DNA from: Bacillota bacterium
GTDB lineage: Bacteria > Bacillota > Clostridia > Oscillospirales > Acutalibacteraceae
NCBI GenBank assembly: GCA_023458915.1
Contig: JAEWWM010000064.1
Location: 1 to 16,747, forward strand
Direction of reading: 5' to 3'
Length of the DNA: 16,747 nucleotides
Shown here piece after piece: positions 13,943 to 16,747 of this stretch. A model generated the notes under the pieces. It had not been told where the DNA came from and did no database searches. It saw only the letters and a program-made list of their open reading frames with translations. Numbering within the stretch: the stretch's first letter is position 1; the number at the start of each line of letters is the position of its first letter. The translations under genes were made by a program, and so were the position numbers.

Positions 13943-14737
13943 ATGCAAAATAGGTTAAAAGTGCTCATTTCGGAGGACTGTGCAGAGTTTGATAGAGAAG
14001 CACTCGATATGTTTAAACATTATTCTATGGATTTGTCATTTTTGCCCAAAGACGGATTTAAAATTATCGAAATAATCGAAAATTCTTGTCCGAATATTGT
14101 AATTATGGATTTGTTTATGCCCAGAATTGATGCTATTGGTATTATTACAACCATTCGGAAAAATCGCAGAATAGAAATGCCAACTTTTATGGTAGTATCA
14201 AATCTTGGAAGGCCAACTTTGGAAAGAGAAGTAATGTCCGCCGGTGCGTCCTATTTTTTACTAAAACCAATAAGTTATTCTGATATTATTGAAAAAATAC
14301 TACAGATAACTTACAAAAACGCATTAAATAAAGCGACCGATATTCCGCAACATAGCCCGATACATAATAATAACGATAATTCAAACACAGAGATTAAAAT
14401 TACGCAGATACTCCATCAAATTGGTGTTCCTGCGCACATTAAAGGTTACCATTATTTGCGAAGTTCAATTATGCTCTCAATTGATAAACCCGATATAATA
14501 AATTCCGTTACAAAACAGCTCTATCCCGCTGTAGCAAAAAATTTCGAAACCACGCCTTCAAGAGTGGAGCGAGCAATTCGGCACGCAATTGAGGTCGCGT
14601 GGGATCGCGGGGACATCGACATCTTGAATTCTTACTTTGGCTACACTATCCACAATTCGAGAGGTAAACCTACTAATTCAGAATTTATTGCAATGATAAG
14701 CGATAAACTAAGGCTTCAGCTAAAATCTGCTAGTTAA
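13943..14737 (+). CDS. spo0A: Spo0A, master response regulator of sporulation
   Basis: The phosphorylated form activates and represses early sporulation genes by binding 0A boxes. The receiver domain (about 1-120) has the acidic pair E11-D12, the phospho-acceptor D56 in IVIMDLFMP, S86 and K108 in LLKPI. The effector domain (about 150-264) contains ITQILHQIGVPAHIKGY and the sigA-contact and recognition-helix region TTPSRVERAIRHAIEVAWDRGD (residues 209-230), which is diagnostic for Spo0A. Length (264) is standard. The start ATG follows GGGGGAAA. Between spoIVB and spo0A there are two TTGACA hexamers (13838-13843 and 13879-13884) but no convincing -10 partners, so its promoter is unresolved. A strong terminator follows. 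The organism is thus very likely a spore former. Confidence 0.98.
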   Translation: MQNRLKVLISEDCAEFDREALDMFKHYSMDLSFLPKDGFKIIEIIENSCPNIVIMDLFMPRIDAIGIITTIRKNRRIEMPTFMVVSNLGRPTLEREVMSAGASYFLLKPISYSDIIEKILQITYKNALNKATDIPQHSPIHNNNDNSNTEIKITQILHQIGVPAHIKGYHYLRSSIMLSIDKPDIINSVTKQLYPAVAKNFETTPSRVERAIRHAIEVAWDRGDIDILNSYFGYTIHNSRGKPTNSEFIAMISDKLRLQLKSAS

Positions 14738-14744
14738 GAAATAA

Positions 14745-14782
14745 CCCCGAGGCAAGACCTCGGGGCATTTTCTTTTGTTTTT
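14745..14782 (+). terminator. Rho-independent terminator of spo0A
   Basis: CCCCGAGG (14745-14752) pairs with CCTCGGGG (14758-14765) around the loop CAAGA and is followed by a T-rich run (CATTTTCTTTTGTTTTTT). It starts eight bases after the spo0A stop. Confidence 0.93.
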
Positions 14783-14833
14783 TACACTTTAAACATCTAG
14801 TTTTCTTGCAGTGTAAAATCAGTCAATTTTTTA

Positions 14834-15256
14834 TTATCTTATTATAAGATTGACTTCTGTAAATCCAGATTTTAGATGAAAATTTATACTATCAACATTA
14901 TCAAGCTCGCAATCACTGGCGAATTCAACGCATCCTTTTAACTTTGCCCACTGTTCACAATGCCGTAATAATTCTCTTGCAATGCCATTATGGCGCTGTT
15001 CTTTGTCAACAAAAATTCCTTCCAAATAGCCAACCGGACTACTTCTCGTACCTTCTACATAGTCGTTTCGTAATTGGCACTGCGCAAATGCTATCGGTTT
15101 TGATTCAATAATACACAAAAACACAACACTATTTTTAGATGAAAGAATCAAAGTGAATTTAGTTTTCAGCTTTTGAAGCGAACAATGTGGCCATAACTTT
15201 AGCGCCAATTCGGAAACGGTGTTATTATCACTACTTGATGCTTGTTTTATTATCAA
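14834..15256 (-). CDS. GNAT N-acetyltransferase resembling aminoglycoside 6'-acetyltransferases
   Basis: A 140-residue single GNAT domain using acetyl-CoA. The segment DYVEGTRSSPVGYLEGIFV (residues 65-83) followed by RHNGIARELL (the acetyl-CoA pyrophosphate loop, R/Q-x-x-G-x-A type) and then WAKLKGCVEFASD and NVDSINFHLKSGF closely follows the Acinetobacter-type AAC(6') pattern (GT-TSPV-FLEGIFV, WAK, EFASD, LGF). The N-terminus MIIKQASSSD with LWPH also fits that group. The start is TTG at 15256; an in-frame TGA lies 15-13 nt upstream, so no earlier start is possible. The C-terminus ends at LIIR, a few residues short of typical members. It may acetylate aminoglycosides or a housekeeping amine; activity cannot be told from sequence. 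Located 75 bp after proS on the same strand. Confidence 0.85.
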   Translation of the reverse strand: MIIKQASSSDNNTVSELALKLWPHCSLQKLKTKFTLILSSKNSVVFLCIIESKPIAFAQCQLRNDYVEGTRSSPVGYLEGIFVDKEQRHNGIARELLRHCEQWAKLKGCVEFASDCELDNVDSINFHLKSGFTEVNLIIR

Positions 15257-15331
15257 ATAACTTTCTCATTTCTTTAGCAGTTTTTATGCTGCTCAATTAG
15301 AATATTTTTATAAATACTTCCTGTCCTGATT

Positions 15332-16747
15332 TTAATAAGCTTTAGCCCAATAAACCAGATGTTTGGATTCTTTTCCACATATAGCGCATGTAGAAGTGAT
15401 TTTTTCTTCGCTATCTTTTATGCAGCGAGATGTAAAACCAGTTTCATCTTTTACTCTTTTTTCACATTCTGAGTTTTCGCACCACATAGCCCTTATGAAT
15501 CCCACCTTATTTTCCGCAATATTTTTAAATTCGTCAAAATCTTTTGCGGTGTGGGTCATTTTGTTGCGGTTTTTTAAAGCTTTTTCGTACATTCCGTCTC
15601 TAACTTTTTTAAGAAGTTCAGGAATATCACTTTCTAAATCTTCGAGCGGTACTATAATTTTTTCAAGATTATCTCGGCGCACTATCACGCATTGATTATT
15701 TTCAATATCTTTCGGCCCGATTTCAATTCTAAGCGGGATGCCACGCATTTCACACTCTGAAAATTTCCATCCGGGGGTTTTATCGGAGTCGTCAATCTTA
15801 ATTCGGCAAATCGACTTTAGCCTTTCTTCGACTTCCCGTGCTTTTTCCAAAACTCCTTCTTTGTGCATTGCAATAGGTATTATTATCACCTGAATCGGTG
15901 CTACGGCAGGAGGTAAAACAAGACCGCGGTCATCTCCGTGGGTCATTATTATTCCTCCAATTATTCGGGTTGTGATTCCCCATGAAGTTTGGTACGGATG
16001 CTCGCTTTCGTTATTTCGATTTTGGAACATTATTTCAAAAGCTTTTGCAAACTTATCACCAAAATAGTGACTTGTTGCCGACTGCAGAGCTTTTCCGTCA
16101 TGCATAAGAGCTTCGATTGCATAAGTTGATTCCCCTCCGGCAAATTTTTCGCTTTCTGTTTTTTGGCCTTTTATAACTGGGATTGCAAGTTCATCTATGC
16201 AAAAATTAGCATAAACATCAAGCATTTGCTGAGTTTCCCTCTTTGCTTCTTCGGGAGTTTCGTGAACTGTATGACCTTCTTGCCAGAGAAATTCTACAGA
16301 ACGCAGGAAAGGACGGGTAGTTTTTTCCCATCTTACAACGCTGCACCATTGATTATAAAGTTTGGGAAGGTCACGCCACGAATGTATTTTTTTTGCAAAA
16401 TGCTCGCAAAAAAGTGTTTCCGATGTAGGGCGAATACATAAACGTTCTTGGAGTTTTTCATCTCCTACGTGGGTAACCCATGCAACTTCTGGGGCAAAGC
16501 CATCAATGTGGTCTTTTTCTTTTTGAAGCAGGCTTTCTGGAATTAGCAGCGGCATGGAAACATTTTGATGCCCGAGTTCTTTGAATTTTTTATCTAAAAT
16601 CGCGACAATATTTTCCCAGATGGCATAACCATAAGGTTCTATAACCATACATCCACGTACGCCGGAGTAGTCCATAAGCTCAGCTTTTTTAACTATATCT
16701 GTATACCACCTGGCAAAATCTTCATCCATGGAAGTTATTTCTTCAAC
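15332..16747 (-). CDS. proS: Prolyl-tRNA synthetase, archaeal/eukaryotic type (start outside window)
   Basis: A class II synthetase charging tRNA-Pro. The frame is open to the right edge; before the ATG at 16729 the codons VEEITS continue in frame and match the family's N-terminal pattern (ITP/ITS then DFxxWY), so the true start lies beyond 16747 and the 16729 ATG is internal. Counting from that ATG: VRGCMVIEPYGYAIWENI (24-41, motif 1 region), RPTSET (100-105), motif 2 around R133-R143 with FLWQEGHT, motif 3 GDDRGLVLPP (265-274). There is no bacterial editing insertion between motifs 2 and 3. The C-terminal extension carries C417, C422, C436, C448 and C451, a probable zinc site, and ends WAKAY with the terminal tyrosine of this type. 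GNAT gene follows downstream. Confidence 0.96.
   Translation of the reverse strand, partial: VEEITSMDEDFARWYTDIVKKAELMDYSGVRGCMVIEPYGYAIWENIVAILDKKFKELGHQNVSMPLLIPESLLQKEKDHIDGFAPEVAWVTHVGDEKLQERLCIRPTSETLFCEHFAKKIHSWRDLPKLYNQWCSVVRWEKTTRPFLRSVEFLWQEGHTVHETPEEAKRETQQMLDVYANFCIDELAIPVIKGQKTESEKFAGGESTYAIEALMHDGKALQSATSHYFGDKFAKAFEIMFQNRNNESEHPYQTSWGITTRIIGGIIMTHGDDRGLVLPPAVAPIQVIIIPIAMHKEGVLEKAREVEERLKSICRIKIDDSDKTPGWKFSECEMRGIPLRIEIGPKDIENNQCVIVRRDNLEKIIVPLEDLESDIPELLKKVRDGMYEKALKNRNKMTHTAKDFDEFKNIAENKVGFIRAMWCENSECEKRVKDETGFTSRCIKDSEEKITSTCAICGKESKHLVYWAKAY

Noticed and set aside
14780..14818. 9-bp inverted repeat TTTTACACT/AGTGTAAAA as terminator of the acetyltransferase gene
   Set aside because: The loop is 21 nt and no T-tract follows on the minus strand; function is unclear.

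Overview
The window looks like chromosomal DNA from a low-GC, Gram-positive, endospore-forming member of the Clostridia; an uncultured gut lineage near the Oscillospirales is my guess, not a demonstrated assignment. The reasons are the neighbouring spoIVB and spo0A genes (one each, same strand), the purine-rich Shine-Dalgarno sites, the AT-rich intergenic DNA with sigma-A type promoters, and an archaeal/eukaryotic-type prolyl-tRNA synthetase, which is common in Clostridia. I saw no phage genes, transposase, CRISPR array or rRNA.

Layout. 1-859 (minus) is the N-terminal part of a large secreted protein cut by the window edge. 1014-1910 (plus) is a zinc carboxypeptidase of family M14. 2010-2096 is tRNA-Leu(UAA) with its own promoter, followed by two small unrecognised genes, the second behind a perfect consensus promoter. 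3148-5683 (minus) holds mnmA, tmcAL and a 51-residue membrane protein. 5913-6260 (plus) encodes a single-span membrane protein. 6413-8867 (minus) carries an RsbW-type anti-sigma kinase, a STAS anti-anti-sigma protein and a class B penicillin-binding protein. alr (minus) and dusB (plus) diverge around 10286-10471. dusB is interrupted by a frameshift and carries an extra in-frame palindromic segment. A gene of unknown function at 11539-12195 (minus) has an upstream start region cut off by an in-frame stop. spoIVB and spo0A follow on the plus strand, and the window closes with a GNAT acetyltransferase resembling AAC(6') enzymes and proS (minus, its start lies outside the window).

Themes. Translation and tRNA maturation dominate: tRNA-Leu, MnmA (2-thiouridine), TmcAL (N4-acetylcytidine), Dus (dihydrouridine) and ProRS. 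Sporulation and envelope functions form the second group: Spo0A, SpoIVB, the partner-switching pair, the PBP, Alr and the M14 peptidase.

The observation most worth following is a pair of related hairpin-forming sequences. One is intergenic at 4291-4333. The other sits inside dusB within a 51-nt in-frame insertion. They may be copies of a small dispersed palindromic element able to enter coding sequence. Two adjacent broken reading frames (dusB and its convergent neighbour) are either real gene decay or sequencing or assembly errors.
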